Shown: piece by piece, positions 33,577 to 43,089 of the stretch
Layout of the letters: every line of letters starts with the position of its first letter
Numbering within the stretch: the first letter of the stretch is position 1
Origin: Alphaproteobacteria bacterium
Lineage (GTDB): Bacteria; Pseudomonadota; Alphaproteobacteria; Rhodobacterales; Rhodobacteraceae
Length of the DNA stretch: 64,000 nt
Reading direction: 5' to 3'
NCBI GenBank assembly: GCA_009908505.1
Contig: JAAAPD010000046.1
Coordinates: 40,119 to 104,118, forward strand
Translations under genes and position numbers: made by a program
The notes under the pieces: generated by a model
What the model was told of the DNA's origin: nothing
Seen by the model: only the letters and a program-made list of their open reading frames with translations
Database searches by the model: none

Positions 33577-34469
33577 GTGGCGGCCCGGCGGCGGCGATTG
33601 GCCCAGACCATCACCGCCGCGCCCACCACGATCATGGGCAGTGACAGCGCCTGGCCCATGGTCAGGCCGACCCCGTCGACATGAAAAGCCAGTCCGACCG
33701 GGTTGCCCGGCGTCACGAACTGGGCATCGGGCTGGCGCACGAATTCCACCAGGAAGCGCGCCATGCCGTAGCCGGCGAAGAACAGACCGGCCAGCGACCA
33801 GCGCCGTTTCAGCCAGCCGCGCCCGAAGGCCAGCCAGACCAGCAGCAGGCCCAGCAGCAGTCCTTCGAGCCCGGCCTCGTAAAGCTGGCTGGGATGGCGC
33901 GCGCACAGCCCTTCGACCCCGGGGCAATCCTGTGCCGCCGCGCCGGGAAAGATCACGCCCCATGGCAGGTCGGTGGGCCGGCCCCAAAGCTCTGCATTGA
34001 TGAAATTGGCGATGCGCACGAGGAAGATGGCGGGTGTCGCGGCCAGGGCCACCAGGTTGGCGATGTCGCCCAGCCGCAGGTCATGCTTGCGTGCCACCAG
34101 CCAGACCGCGACGACGACGCCCAGAAAGCCGCCGTGAAAGGCCATGCCGCCCTGCCAGAGCATGGCGATCTCAAGCGGGTTCTGCAGGTAGTAGCCGGGC
34201 CTGTAGAACAGCACGTAGCCCAGCCGCCCACCAAGAATGACACCAAGGATGATCGCGGTCAGCAGGTCCTCGACCTGGGATTTGGTGATGGGCGACGTAT
34301 TATCGGCCCACAGGCGCGGGCGGTTCACCGCCGCGACCGCCAGCCGCCAGCCCAGCAGGATGCCCACGATATAGGCCATCGCATACCAGCGCAGCGCGAA
34401 GGCGGTGCCAAACAGCTCGATCGTGAAGATCTCGGGGCGGATATCGGGAAAGGGAATGGCGGCGATCAT
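33573..34469 (-). CDS. lgt: Phosphatidylglycerol-prolipoprotein diacylglyceryl transferase
   Basis: [77 protein letters not shown]. Confidence 0.96.
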   Translation of the reverse strand: MIAAIPFPDIRPEIFTIELFGTAFALRWYAMAYIVGILLGWRLAVAAVNRPRLWADNTSPITKSQVEDLLTAIILGVILGGRLGYVLFYRPGYYLQNPLEIAMLWQGGMAFHGGFLGVVVAVWLVARKHDLRLGDIANLVALAATPAIFLVRIANFINAELWGRPTDLPWGVIFPGAAAQDCPGVEGLCARHPSQLYEAGLEGLLLGLLLVWLAFGRGWLKRRWSLAGLFFAGYGMARFLVEFVRQPDAQFVTPGNPVGLAFHVDGVGLTMGQALSLPMIVVGAAVMVWANRRRRAAT

Positions 34470-34572
34470 GGGCGTTGCTTGCGGTGCCGGGCAGGTGAAG
34501 TCAAGCGGGTGGCGGGGTTGCGGTCGCGGGGGCTGCGTCCCATATAAAGGCCAGATGTGACCGGAGGCTGAC

Positions 34573-34830
34573 ATGCAGACCCGCAACAAGGTGCTGGACG
34601 ACTTTTCTCAACTGATGACCAACGCTATGGGCGTGGCCCAAGGCGCCAAGGACGAGGCGCAGACGGCAATGAACTCGATGGTCGACCGCTGGCTGGCCGA
34701 GCGCGATTTCGTCACCCGCGAGGAATTCGAAGCGGTGCGCACCATGGCCCAGAAGGCCCGCGAAGAGAACGAGGCCCTCAAGGCCCGGATCGAGGCGCTG
34801 GAAGCCGAGACCCCCAAGAAATCCAAGTAA
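34573..34830 (+). CDS. Accessory factor UbiK/BMFP domain protein
   Basis: 85 aa; [77 protein letters not shown]. Confidence 0.88.
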   Translation: MQTRNKVLDDFSQLMTNAMGVAQGAKDEAQTAMNSMVDRWLAERDFVTREEFEAVRTMAQKAREENEALKARIEALEAETPKKSK

Positions 34831-34878
34831 CCGGAAAGGTTGGGCGGGGCGCGGATATGCGCCGGCGCCCGTGCCGGT

Positions 34879-35910
34879 TCAGAACTCTGACAGGTAGGCG
34901 ACGAGAATATCCAGCGCCGCCTGCAGATCCCCCTTGTCGATCATTTCCGTGACCGTGTGAATATAGCGCGTGCCGACGACGACGCCGACCGCGCGCGCCC
35001 CGGCGGCGGCCTGCTGTGCCGCCGCGCCATCCTGCCCGCCTGCGGCCAGCATGGTCCGCTGGTAGGGGATTTTCTTCTTGATCGCGAGCGCCTCGATGTC
35101 CTTGACCAGCCCCTTGTCGGCGATGAAGGAACTGTCGCGTACATGCAGTCCGAACCCATTGCCTTGCTGGGTCGTGGCGTCCTTGTCGGGCACGCCCGGC
35201 GTGTCACAGGCCAGAGTGGTGTCGATCCCCAGGCCGATATCGGGGCGGATCGCGTATGACGCGGTGCGCGCACCGCGCAACCCCACTTCCTCCTGGCATG
35301 TGAAGGCGACGTGAATTTCGGCGCCCTTGCCCTTCTTGCCAAGCTTGCGCATGGCCTCGATCCCCAGCCAGCAGGCGATGCGGTTGTCCAGCGCCTTGGA
35401 AACCACCTTGTCGCCCATTTCTTCAAAGGGCTCGTCCATCACCACCATGTCACCGACCTTGACCAGGTCCCGGGCCCTCTTGCCCATGCCCAGGTCGACG
35501 AAGAACTCGCCCAGTTCCGGCACCTTCTTGCGATCCTCCGCCGAGGAAATGTGTATCGGCTTGCCGCCGGGGTTCATCACGCCCTTGAAGTCGCCCTCAT
35601 CGGTGCAAACCAGCACCCGGCGTGAAAACAGGTTGCGCGGATCGAACCCGCCCACGGGTTGCAGGTACAGCTCGCCCTTGTCGCCGACATGACTTACCAG
35701 AAAGCCGATTTCGTCCATGTGGCACAGGAGCATGACGCGGGGGGCATCCTTGGTCCTGGAATCGCGACGGCACAGCAGCGATCCCATGGGGTCGGTCGTG
35801 ATATCGTCGAAAAGCCCCTTGGTTTCATCCAGGATCAGGGCGCGGACGCGGTCTTCGTGGCCGGGAACGCCCGGCGTTTCGCACAGGCGGCGCAAGAGAT
35901 CGATATTCAT
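34879..35910 (-). CDS. M42 family metallopeptidase
   Basis: RLCETPGVPGHEDRVRALI; VMLLCHMDEIGFLVSHV; AFTCQEEVGLRGA; AAGGQDGAAAQQAAAGA. Confidence 0.93.
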   Translation of the reverse strand: MNIDLLRRLCETPGVPGHEDRVRALILDETKGLFDDITTDPMGSLLCRRDSRTKDAPRVMLLCHMDEIGFLVSHVGDKGELYLQPVGGFDPRNLFSRRVLVCTDEGDFKGVMNPGGKPIHISSAEDRKKVPELGEFFVDLGMGKRARDLVKVGDMVVMDEPFEEMGDKVVSKALDNRIACWLGIEAMRKLGKKGKGAEIHVAFTCQEEVGLRGARTASYAIRPDIGLGIDTTLACDTPGVPDKDATTQQGNGFGLHVRDSSFIADKGLVKDIEALAIKKKIPYQRTMLAAGGQDGAAAQQAAAGARAVGVVVGTRYIHTVTEMIDKGDLQAALDILVAYLSEF

Positions 35911-36172
35911 CGGTTCGCTTTCTTGGATCGGTGGATGGGCGCAGCTTGTCGAAGCGGCCCGCCAGGTGCAACCCGCCCTGCCTGTCCGGGTTGGTCGCGA
36001 ACGCCATATTCCCTGCTTTTTGCGGTTATCCCCAAGAAAGTGCTTTACAGATCGCCCTTGATGCGCCCACCATATTTAGTAAGGGGTGTGGCGAAGAACC
36101 GCTGTCCCTAGAGCAGGCAGCTAGCAATAGGGGGCTCTGCCAGGCCCCGCCGCTAGCAGTACAGGAGGCCCT

Positions 36173-36676
36173 ATGGCACTGACTGAGCATTTCCACGACG
36201 CCGAGGATATTCACCCGATCGACCTGGTCGAACACATCGCCGAGCATCACGACTGGGAATTCGACCGGATCGCCGATGACCAGATCGCCATGGCGGTCGA
36301 GGGGCAGTGGCGGACCTATTCGATCACGCTTGCCTGGTCGGCCTATGACCAGACTCTCCGCCTGATCTGCACCTTCGAGATGGAGCCGCCCGAGGACCGG
36401 GTGCCGGCGCTCTACGAGGCGCTCAACCGGGTCAACGACATGTGCTGGGCGGGCGCCTTCACCTACTGGGCCGAGCAGACCCTGATGGTCTATCGCTACG
36501 GCCTTGTCCTGGCGGGCGACCAGATCGCCAGCCCCGAGCAGATTGACACGATGATTTCCGCCGCTGTGCTGAGCGCCGAGCGCTATTACCCGGCCTTCCA
36601 GCTGGTCACCTGGGCCGAGCGCTCGCCCGCCGATGCGTTGCAGGTCGCTATCGCCGAGGCCTACGGCACCGCCTGA
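36173..36676 (+). CDS. YbjN domain-containing protein
   Basis: HDWEFDRIADDQIAMAVEGQWRTYSITLAWSAYDQTLRLICTFEMEPPEDRVPALYEALNRVNDMCWAGAFTYW. Confidence 0.88.
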   Translation: MALTEHFHDAEDIHPIDLVEHIAEHHDWEFDRIADDQIAMAVEGQWRTYSITLAWSAYDQTLRLICTFEMEPPEDRVPALYEALNRVNDMCWAGAFTYWAEQTLMVYRYGLVLAGDQIASPEQIDTMISAAVLSAERYYPAFQLVTWAERSPADALQVAIAEAYGTA

Positions 36677-36685
36677 GGGCCGACG

Positions 36686-36707
36686 GGCCGGGCGCAAAGG
36701 CCCGGCC
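36686..36707 (+). terminator. Terminator-like hairpin after YbjN-family gene (weak T-tract)
   Basis: GGCCGGGC-GCAAAG-GCCCGGCC perfect 8-bp stem 10 bp after stop. Confidence 0.45.
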
Positions 36708-36762
36708 TTGAACCCCCGCGCGGCTGTCCCTAACACTCGGGGGCAGACAGGGGGTATCATTC

Positions 36763-37581
36763 ATGGACATGACAGAAATCGAACGCCGGGGCATGGTCCT
36801 GCTTGGCTGCGGCAAGATGGGGTCGGCGATGCTGGCTGGCTGGCTGGCAGGCGGATTGCCGACCGGTTCGGTCTGGGTGATCGACCCCAACCCGTCGGAC
36901 TGGCTGCGGGCGCAGGGGGTGCATCTGAATGCCGACCTGCCGCCCGACCCGGCCGTCGCCCTGGTGGCGGTCAAGCCGCAGATGATGGGCGAGGCGCTGC
37001 CGGCCATGCAGGCGCTGGGCAATGGCACGACCGTGGTGCTTTCGGTGGCCGCCGGCACGCCGATTTCCGCCTTCGAGGACGCTTTGGGCGACCGCACGCC
37101 GGTGATCCGGGCCATGCCGAACACGCCGGCGGCGGTGGGGCGCGGCATCACGGCGATCGTCGGAAATGCCCATGCCAGCGCGGCCCACATGGACCTGGCC
37201 GAGGCGCTACTGACGGCGGTGGGCCAGGTGGTCCGGCTGGAGCACGAGGACCAGATGCACGCCGTCACCGCGGTCAGCGGGTCCGGCCCGGCCTATGTCT
37301 TTCACTTGATCGAGACCTTGGCCGCGGCAGGCGAGGCCGAGGGGTTGCCCACGGAGCTGGCCCTGCGGCTGGCCAAGGCCACGGTGGGCGGCGCGGGGCA
37401 ATTGGCCGAGGATGCCGAGGAAGACCCGGGCCAGTTGCGCATCAACGTCACCTCGCCCAACGGGACGACCCAGGCCGCGCTTGGGGTCCTGATGGACGAT
37501 GCGGCAGGGTTCCCGCCGCTTTTGCGGCGCGCGGTCAAGGCGGCCGCCGATCGCAGCAAGGAGCTGGCCAATGGGGGATGA
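36763..37581 (+). CDS. proC: Pyrroline-5-carboxylate reductase
   Basis: LLGCGKMGSAMLAGWL; VIRAMPNTPAAVGRGITAI; AVSGSGPAYVFHLIETL; NVTSPNGTTQAAL. Confidence 0.96.
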   Translation: MDMTEIERRGMVLLGCGKMGSAMLAGWLAGGLPTGSVWVIDPNPSDWLRAQGVHLNADLPPDPAVALVAVKPQMMGEALPAMQALGNGTTVVLSVAAGTPISAFEDALGDRTPVIRAMPNTPAAVGRGITAIVGNAHASAAHMDLAEALLTAVGQVVRLEHEDQMHAVTAVSGSGPAYVFHLIETLAAAGEAEGLPTELALRLAKATVGGAGQLAEDAEEDPGQLRINVTSPNGTTQAALGVLMDDAAGFPPLLRRAVKAAADRSKELANGG

Positions 37582-37912
37582 AATCACCATCGACGATTTC
37601 CTGAAGGTGGACATCCGGGTCGGACGCGTCACCCGGGCCGAGCCGTTTCCCGAGGCGCGCAAGCCCGCGATCAAGCTCTGGGTTGATTTCGGGCCAGAGA
37701 TCGGCGAGCGCAAGACCAGCGCCCAGATCACCGACCACTACCTGCTAGGGGACCTGCCCGGCAAACAGGTGATCGCCGTGGTCAATTTCCCGCCCCGGCA
37801 GATCGGCAAGTTCATGTCCGAGGTGCTTGTGCTTGGCCTGCATGATGCAGGGGGCGGCGTGGTCCTGCTGTCGCCCGACAAGGATGTCCCGGACGGAGCG
37901 CGGATGTGCTGA
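37571..37912 (+). CDS. CsaA-like tRNA-binding domain protein
   Basis: ITIDDFLKVDIRVGRVTRAEPFPEARKPAIKLWVDFGPEIGERKTSAQITDHY...VLLSPDKDVPDGARMC. Confidence 0.92.
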   Translation: MGDEITIDDFLKVDIRVGRVTRAEPFPEARKPAIKLWVDFGPEIGERKTSAQITDHYLLGDLPGKQVIAVVNFPPRQIGKFMSEVLVLGLHDAGGGVVLLSPDKDVPDGARMC

Positions 37913-38856
37913 AACTATTGATCACCCGCCCGATCGCGGCGCCGGTGCTGGACCAGGCCCGGGCCCGGTTCGACGTGACCCTGGGCGAAGCCGCGTTGTC
38001 CGAGGATGACGCGGCACTGGCCTTGGCCGCCTATGACGCGATCCTGCCGACGCTGGGCGACGCGTTCACCGCTGGCGCGTTCGAAAAGGCCGGAGCGCCC
38101 CGCGCGAAGATCCTGGGCAATTTCGGCGTGGGCTACAACCATATCGACGTGGCCGCCGCCACCGCCGCGGGCGTCGTTGTGACGAACACGCCCGATGTGT
38201 TGACCGATGCCACGGCGGATATCGGCCTGACGCTGCTGCTGGCCACCGCGCGCCGCGCGGGCCAGGGCGAGAGAATCGTGCGGGCCGGTCAATGGGGCGG
38301 GTTCGGCCCGAAATCCATGCTGGGCACCCATGTGACTGGCAAGGTTCTGGGGATCGTGGGCATGGGCCGGATCGGCCAGGCCGTGGCCCGGCGCGGGCAT
38401 TACGGCTTCGACATGCCGGTGCTGTACTACAACCGCTCGCGCAAGGATGTGGACCTGCCGGCCCGGCAGGTGAACGATCTGCACGAGCTGATGGCGCAGG
38501 CGGATTTCGTCGTCGTGACGGTGCCTGGCGGGGCCGAGACGGCGAAACTGATCGACGCGCCGGCGCTGGCGGCGATGAAACCGGGCGGCATCTTCGTCAA
38601 TATCTCGCGCGGCGAGGTGGTGGACGAGGCGGCGCTGATCGAGGCCCTGGAACGGGGCGCCATCGCCGGGGCGGGCCTGGATGTCTACGCGGCCGAACCG
38701 CATGTGCCCGAACGTCTGAGGGCGCTGGAAAACTGCGTGCTGCTGCCGCATCTGGGCTCGGCCACGGCGGAAACGCGACAGGCCATGGGGCAGATGGCGC
38801 TGGACAACATCATCGCCTGGACCGAGGGCCGCGCGCCGCCGCAACGGGTGAATTGA
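37906..38856 (+). CDS. D-isomer specific 2-hydroxyacid dehydrogenase (glyoxylate/hydroxypyruvate reductase-like)
   Basis: GVGYNHIDVAAATAAGVVVTNTPDVLTDATADIGLTLLL; GKVLGIVGMGRIGQAVARRG; FVNISRGEVVDEAAL; LLPHLGSAT. Confidence 0.94.
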   Translation: MLKLLITRPIAAPVLDQARARFDVTLGEAALSEDDAALALAAYDAILPTLGDAFTAGAFEKAGAPRAKILGNFGVGYNHIDVAAATAAGVVVTNTPDVLTDATADIGLTLLLATARRAGQGERIVRAGQWGGFGPKSMLGTHVTGKVLGIVGMGRIGQAVARRGHYGFDMPVLYYNRSRKDVDLPARQVNDLHELMAQADFVVVTVPGGAETAKLIDAPALAAMKPGGIFVNISRGEVVDEAALIEALERGAIAGAGLDVYAAEPHVPERLRALENCVLLPHLGSATAETRQAMGQMALDNIIAWTEGRAPPQRVN

Positions 38857-38899
38857 ATCGGCTGGCCTGCCATGGGCGACGCGGCCAGGGACGACACGA

Positions 38900-39496
38900 T
38901 CACACCAGCGGGGCGTCGTCGCCCTCGACGGCGTCGCGCCAGTGGCGGCGACACAGGCTAACATAGGATTCGTTGCCGCCGATCTGGACCTGCTCGCCCC
39001 CGGTCAGCACGCGGCCGTCGCCATCCATGCGCACCACCATCGTGGCTTTCTTGCCGCAATGGCAGATCGTGCGCACCTCGCGCATCTCGTCGGCCAGGGC
39101 CAGCAGGGCGGCCGACCCGGGAAAGAGCTCGCCCATGAAATCGACCCGCAGCCCGTAGCACATGACCGGCACGTTCAGATCGTCGACCACCCGGGCCAAC
39201 TGCCAGACCTGGGCCTTGGACAGGAACTGCGCCTCGTCGATGAAGACACAGGCACACGGGCCCTGGTCCAGACGGGCCTGGATCAGTCGCAACAGGTCGT
39301 CCTTGGGGGTGAAGGTGTCGGCAGGCCTGCCGATACCGATACGGCTGGCGATGCGACCCTCGCCGGCGCGGGAGTCGACCCGGGCGGTCAGCAGGTAGGT
39401 CTGCATGCCGCGTTCGACATAGTTGTGGCTGGCCTGAAGCAGGACGGTCGATTTGCCCGCGTTCATCGTCGAGTAGTTGAAATAGAGCTTGGCCAT
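38900..39496 (-). CDS. tdk: Thymidine kinase
   Basis: MAKLYFNYSTMNAGKSTVLLQASHNYVERGMQTYLLTARVD; VFIDEAQFLSKAQVWQLARVVDDLNVPVMCYGLRVDF; start at 39496. Confidence 0.95.
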   Translation of the reverse strand: MAKLYFNYSTMNAGKSTVLLQASHNYVERGMQTYLLTARVDSRAGEGRIASRIGIGRPADTFTPKDDLLRLIQARLDQGPCACVFIDEAQFLSKAQVWQLARVVDDLNVPVMCYGLRVDFMGELFPGSAALLALADEMREVRTICHCGKKATMVVRMDGDGRVLTGGEQVQIGGNESYVSLCRRHWRDAVEGDDAPLV

Positions 39497-39852
39497 GGCC
39501 CCGGGGCCCCGTTTGGACAGGAAGTGGCCCTGACCTGTGCCATAACCATGCATCTGTGCAAGGGTTAATGGGCCGATTGGGGTGGCCATCGGCCCAAAAC
39601 CCGGGCCGATGGCCGGTTCTTGAGTGGTTCCGATGCCCGGGCACCGGAGGAAACAGCGGGTCAGGAGCCCGGTGCGTGACCTTTCGGCCACGCCAGGATG
39701 GGGTCCAGGGCCCCTGACCCTACGGCGTTGGGGACGCCGTCACTCTTACCCTTCCCAACGCTGGGATGCCCCTATATTGCTGGCAATCGAATGGGGTATG
39801 TATGGGAAAACCCCGGGGCTGTTCCCCCGGGGAAACTTGAGGGTTAATCAGC

Positions 39853-40305
39853 ATGGACAGTGTCGGAAGCTATCTGAAGAAACACACCGAGGCCCTGGTC
39901 AAGGATGTCGGGATCGAACCGGCCTGCGAATTGACGGGCAAGTCCAAGGCCACGCTCGGGCGCTACTATTCGGATGCTGACGAACACGGCGATCGCTTCA
40001 TCCCGGTGGATGCGGTCGCGCGGCTGGAGGCGGCGGCCTCCTACCCGCATGTGACCGCGGCGCTGGCGGAACTGGGTGGCGGATCGCTGAGCTATGATTC
40101 CTCGCAGAAGAATGCCGAGGGCGGGATCAATTCGGACGTCATCGCCCTGTCGCAACGGTTCGCCGTGCTGATGGCGGAATACCAGCAATCCATCGAGGAC
40201 GGCATCATCTCGATCAACGAGGCCAAGCGGCTGTTGCGCGAGACCGTGGCGCTTCAACGGGTCCTGATCGACATGAAGCTGCATCTTGAGGACGAAAGTG
40301 GCTGA
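39853..40305 (+). CDS. Putative DNA-binding (HTH-like) protein of unknown function
   Basis: 150 aa; [53 protein letters not shown] resembles regulator-type HTH; overlaps following gene. Confidence 0.6.
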   Translation: MDSVGSYLKKHTEALVKDVGIEPACELTGKSKATLGRYYSDADEHGDRFIPVDAVARLEAAASYPHVTAALAELGGGSLSYDSSQKNAEGGINSDVIALSQRFAVLMAEYQQSIEDGIISINEAKRLLRETVALQRVLIDMKLHLEDESG

Positions 40306-41014
40306 GACCGGCGATATGCCCAATATCGTGCCCGGCGCTCTGGGTGCGCTCGATTACGCCGCGTTGACGGCGCCCGGCGATCCGGGCCATCCGCCGCGCA
40401 TCCTGCTTCTTTACGGGTCGCTGCGCGAACAGAGCTATTCGCGCATGGTCGCCGAGGAAGGTTCGCGCGTGCTGCGCGCGCTGGGCTGCGAGACCCGGTT
40501 CTTCGACCCCCATGGGCTTCCGCAGGTGGACGATCACGGCGTGGACGAGCGCCATGAGAAGGTGGCGGAGCTGCGCGACCTGGCGCTGTGGTCCGAGGGC
40601 ATGGTCTGGTCCAGCCCGGAACGTCACGGCGCCATGTCCGGGCTGATGAAGACGCAGGTCGACTGGCTGCCGCTGGCCCCGATCGGGGGCATCCGCCCCA
40701 CCCAGGGCAAGACGCTGGCGCTGTGCCAGGTCTCGGGCGGCTCGCAAAGTTTCAACGCCGTCAACCAGATGCGCATCCTGGGCCGCTGGATGCGGATGGT
40801 GACGATCCCCAACCAGTCTTCGGTGCCCAAGGCTTGGGGCGAATTCGACAAGGGTCGGATGAAACCGTCGCCACTTTATAACCGTGTGGTGGACGTGATG
40901 GAGGAACTGGCCCGCTTCACCCTTATGGTGCGCGGCCGCAAGGAGATGCTGGTCGACCGCTATTCCGAACGCGTCGAAAGCCTGGAGTCCGTTCACACCC
41001 GGGTGAATTCCTGA
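40298..41014 (+). CDS. ArsH-like NADPH-dependent FMN reductase
   Basis: [45 protein letters not shown]...[30 protein letters not shown] 40298 probable start. Confidence 0.88.
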   Translation: MAETGDMPNIVPGALGALDYAALTAPGDPGHPPRILLLYGSLREQSYSRMVAEEGSRVLRALGCETRFFDPHGLPQVDDHGVDERHEKVAELRDLALWSEGMVWSSPERHGAMSGLMKTQVDWLPLAPIGGIRPTQGKTLALCQVSGGSQSFNAVNQMRILGRWMRMVTIPNQSSVPKAWGEFDKGRMKPSPLYNRVVDVMEELARFTLMVRGRKEMLVDRYSERVESLESVHTRVNS

Positions 41015-41017
41015 CGC

Positions 41018-42136
41018 TTAGCCCCGTTCGACGATCACCGACCCGACAGAATAGCCGGCCCCGAAGGAACAGATCAGACCGGTATCGCCCTTGGCCATGC
41101 CGTCCGAATGCTGGGCGAAGGCGATGATCGATCCCGCCGAGGACGTGTTGGCGTAGTCCTGCAGGATGTTGGGCTGTTCCTGCGGTGTCGGCGTGCGGCC
41201 GAGAACCTTCTTGCCGATATAGTCGTTCATGGTCTTGTTGGCCTGGTGCAGCCAGAGCCGCTTGAGGTCGTCCGCGGTGACGCCTTCGTCTTTCATGTGG
41301 GCGGCGATGTGGCGGCTGACCAGCGGCAGCACCTCCTTGAAGACCTTGCGGCCCTCCTGCATGAACTGCATGTCGCGGCGGTCTTCCATCTGGTCACGGG
41401 TGCGGCGCAGAAAGCCGTCGTTGTTGCGGATGTTGTTGGAGAACTGCGTCGCCGCGCGGGTCGAGCGGATCTTGAAATGCGGGCCGTCAAGCGCCTCGTC
41501 GCGCTCGACCAGAACGGCTGTGCAGACGTCACCGAAGATGAAATGGCAATCCCGGTCGCGCCATTCTAGGTGGGCCGAGCAGATTTCCGGGTTCACCACC
41601 AGCGCGGACCGGATGGTGCCCGCGCGGATCATGTCGGTGGCGGTCAGGATGCCAAAGGTGGCCGAGGAACAGGCAACGTTCATGTCGAAGGCGAAACCGT
41701 CGATTTCCAGCATGTTCTGGATTTCCACGGCGATGGCGGGATAGGCGCGTTCGTGGTTCGAGGCCGCGCACAGCACCGCGTCGACACTGTCCGACGACCG
41801 GCCCGCCATAGCCATGGCCTGCAGGCTGGCATCCACCGCCATTTCCGCCATCAGGCTGGGTTCGTCATCGGTTCGGTGCGGCAGTTTCGGAAACATGCGG
41901 TCGGGGTCCAGCACGCCCGCCTTGTCCAGCACGTAGCGGCGTTCGATGCCCGAGGCGGCATCGATGAAATCCGAGGACGAGTGCGGCACGGCCTCGGCCT
42001 CGCCGGCGGCAATGGCATCGGCGTTGGCCGCGTTTTGCCGGTCGGCATAGGCGTTGAAGGCCGCGACCAGCTCGTCGTTGGAAATGCTGTGCTCGGGGGT
42101 GAAAACCCCGGTTCCGGTGATCGCTGCACGGTGCAT
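41018..42136 (-). CDS. Beta-ketoacyl-ACP synthase III family protein (non-canonical, ~372 aa)
   Basis: ITGTGVFTPEHSISNDELVAAFNAY...; catalytic DMNVACSSATFGI; LKRLWLHQANKTMNDYI; YANTSSAGSIIAFA. Confidence 0.9.
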   Translation of the reverse strand: MHRAAITGTGVFTPEHSISNDELVAAFNAYADRQNAANADAIAAGEAEAVPHSSSDFIDAASGIERRYVLDKAGVLDPDRMFPKLPHRTDDEPSLMAEMAVDASLQAMAMAGRSSDSVDAVLCAASNHERAYPAIAVEIQNMLEIDGFAFDMNVACSSATFGILTATDMIRAGTIRSALVVNPEICSAHLEWRDRDCHFIFGDVCTAVLVERDEALDGPHFKIRSTRAATQFSNNIRNNDGFLRRTRDQMEDRRDMQFMQEGRKVFKEVLPLVSRHIAAHMKDEGVTADDLKRLWLHQANKTMNDYIGKKVLGRTPTPQEQPNILQDYANTSSAGSIIAFAQHSDGMAKGDTGLICSFGAGYSVGSVIVERG

Positions 42137-42282
42137 GTCGGTTCCCCCTTGGCTGCGCTTCAGGATGGGCAAAGGGCCGGGCCAAGGCAAGGGTGACGGG
42201 GCGTCGGAGGCCCGGACTTGACCGGGCGGGACCCCTGGCTCCCAATGGAGCGGAAATTGCGAGAGCGTAGGAATGGAAGAAC

Positions 42283-43056
42283 ATGAAGGGAATTGGATTG
42301 GCCGTCGCCGTTTTGCTGGCGGTGACCGGGGCTGGGCAGGTGGCTGCACAGGCCGATATCGACGGGCTGCGCGTGGATCATGCCAATTCGCGCAACAAGG
42401 CGATCACGGTGAATGCACCGGACTACCCCACGCGCAGCGGTCCGACCGCGCTTGCGTTCCAGGTGGCGCCGGGGCAATGCGCGGGCAACCGCACTTACGA
42501 CGATTGCGCCAATGGGCGGGAACGCGCCGAAATCGTCGACCGCAACCGCATCTCGACGGGGCGGGAATACTGGTATGCCGCGTCCTTCCTTATCCCGCCC
42601 GGGGTCGAGGCCATCGACCCGGCGGTAACCGGCCTGATGCAATGGCAGGATACAAAGGGCAGCGGCGAAATCACTTTGGGCTTGACCTACTACCGTGACG
42701 GGATCGAGCTGGTGCAGGACGATCCGACCACGCAGCAGACAGATGATGGCGACCCGCCACGCCCGATGGTGATGCAATATGTCATTCCCCGGTCGCAGAT
42801 CCATGGTCGCTGGCATGATCTGCGGGTTCAGGCGGTCTGGTCCGCCCGGTCGGACGGCCGCATCCGGGTCTGGATCAATGATCGGCTGGTGCACAGCCAT
42901 GACGGCCCGAACCTGAACCGCGACGTCGCGCCCAGTTTCAAGTTCGGGCTTTATCGCTCCGGCCGTGGCCGGCTCAATGGCGACGCGCCACGCCAGGTCA
43001 TCTTCTACGATGACGTGCGCGCGGGCGACAGCCAGGCGGCCGTTACGGTCCAGTAG
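42283..43056 (+). CDS. Secreted polysaccharide lyase (heparin lyase I-like family)
   Basis: Signal peptide; ERAEIVDRNRISTGREYWYAASFLIP...TGLMQWQD...GRWHDLRVQAVWSARSDGRIRVWINDRLVHSHDGPN...KFGLYRS. Confidence 0.82.
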   Translation: MKGIGLAVAVLLAVTGAGQVAAQADIDGLRVDHANSRNKAITVNAPDYPTRSGPTALAFQVAPGQCAGNRTYDDCANGRERAEIVDRNRISTGREYWYAASFLIPPGVEAIDPAVTGLMQWQDTKGSGEITLGLTYYRDGIELVQDDPTTQQTDDGDPPRPMVMQYVIPRSQIHGRWHDLRVQAVWSARSDGRIRVWINDRLVHSHDGPNLNRDVAPSFKFGLYRSGRGRLNGDAPRQVIFYDDVRAGDSQAAVTVQ

Positions 43057-43089
43057 GGTCCCTTCTCTGGCGCGGTCGGGACCCGGCGA

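Noticed and set aside
39640-39720. Possible SRP RNA / RNase P RNA signature (CCGGAGGAAAC ... GGGTCAGG)
   Set aside because: Short motifs are in the wrong order and context; the flanking consensus of either RNA is absent. Kept only as an unassigned structured region.
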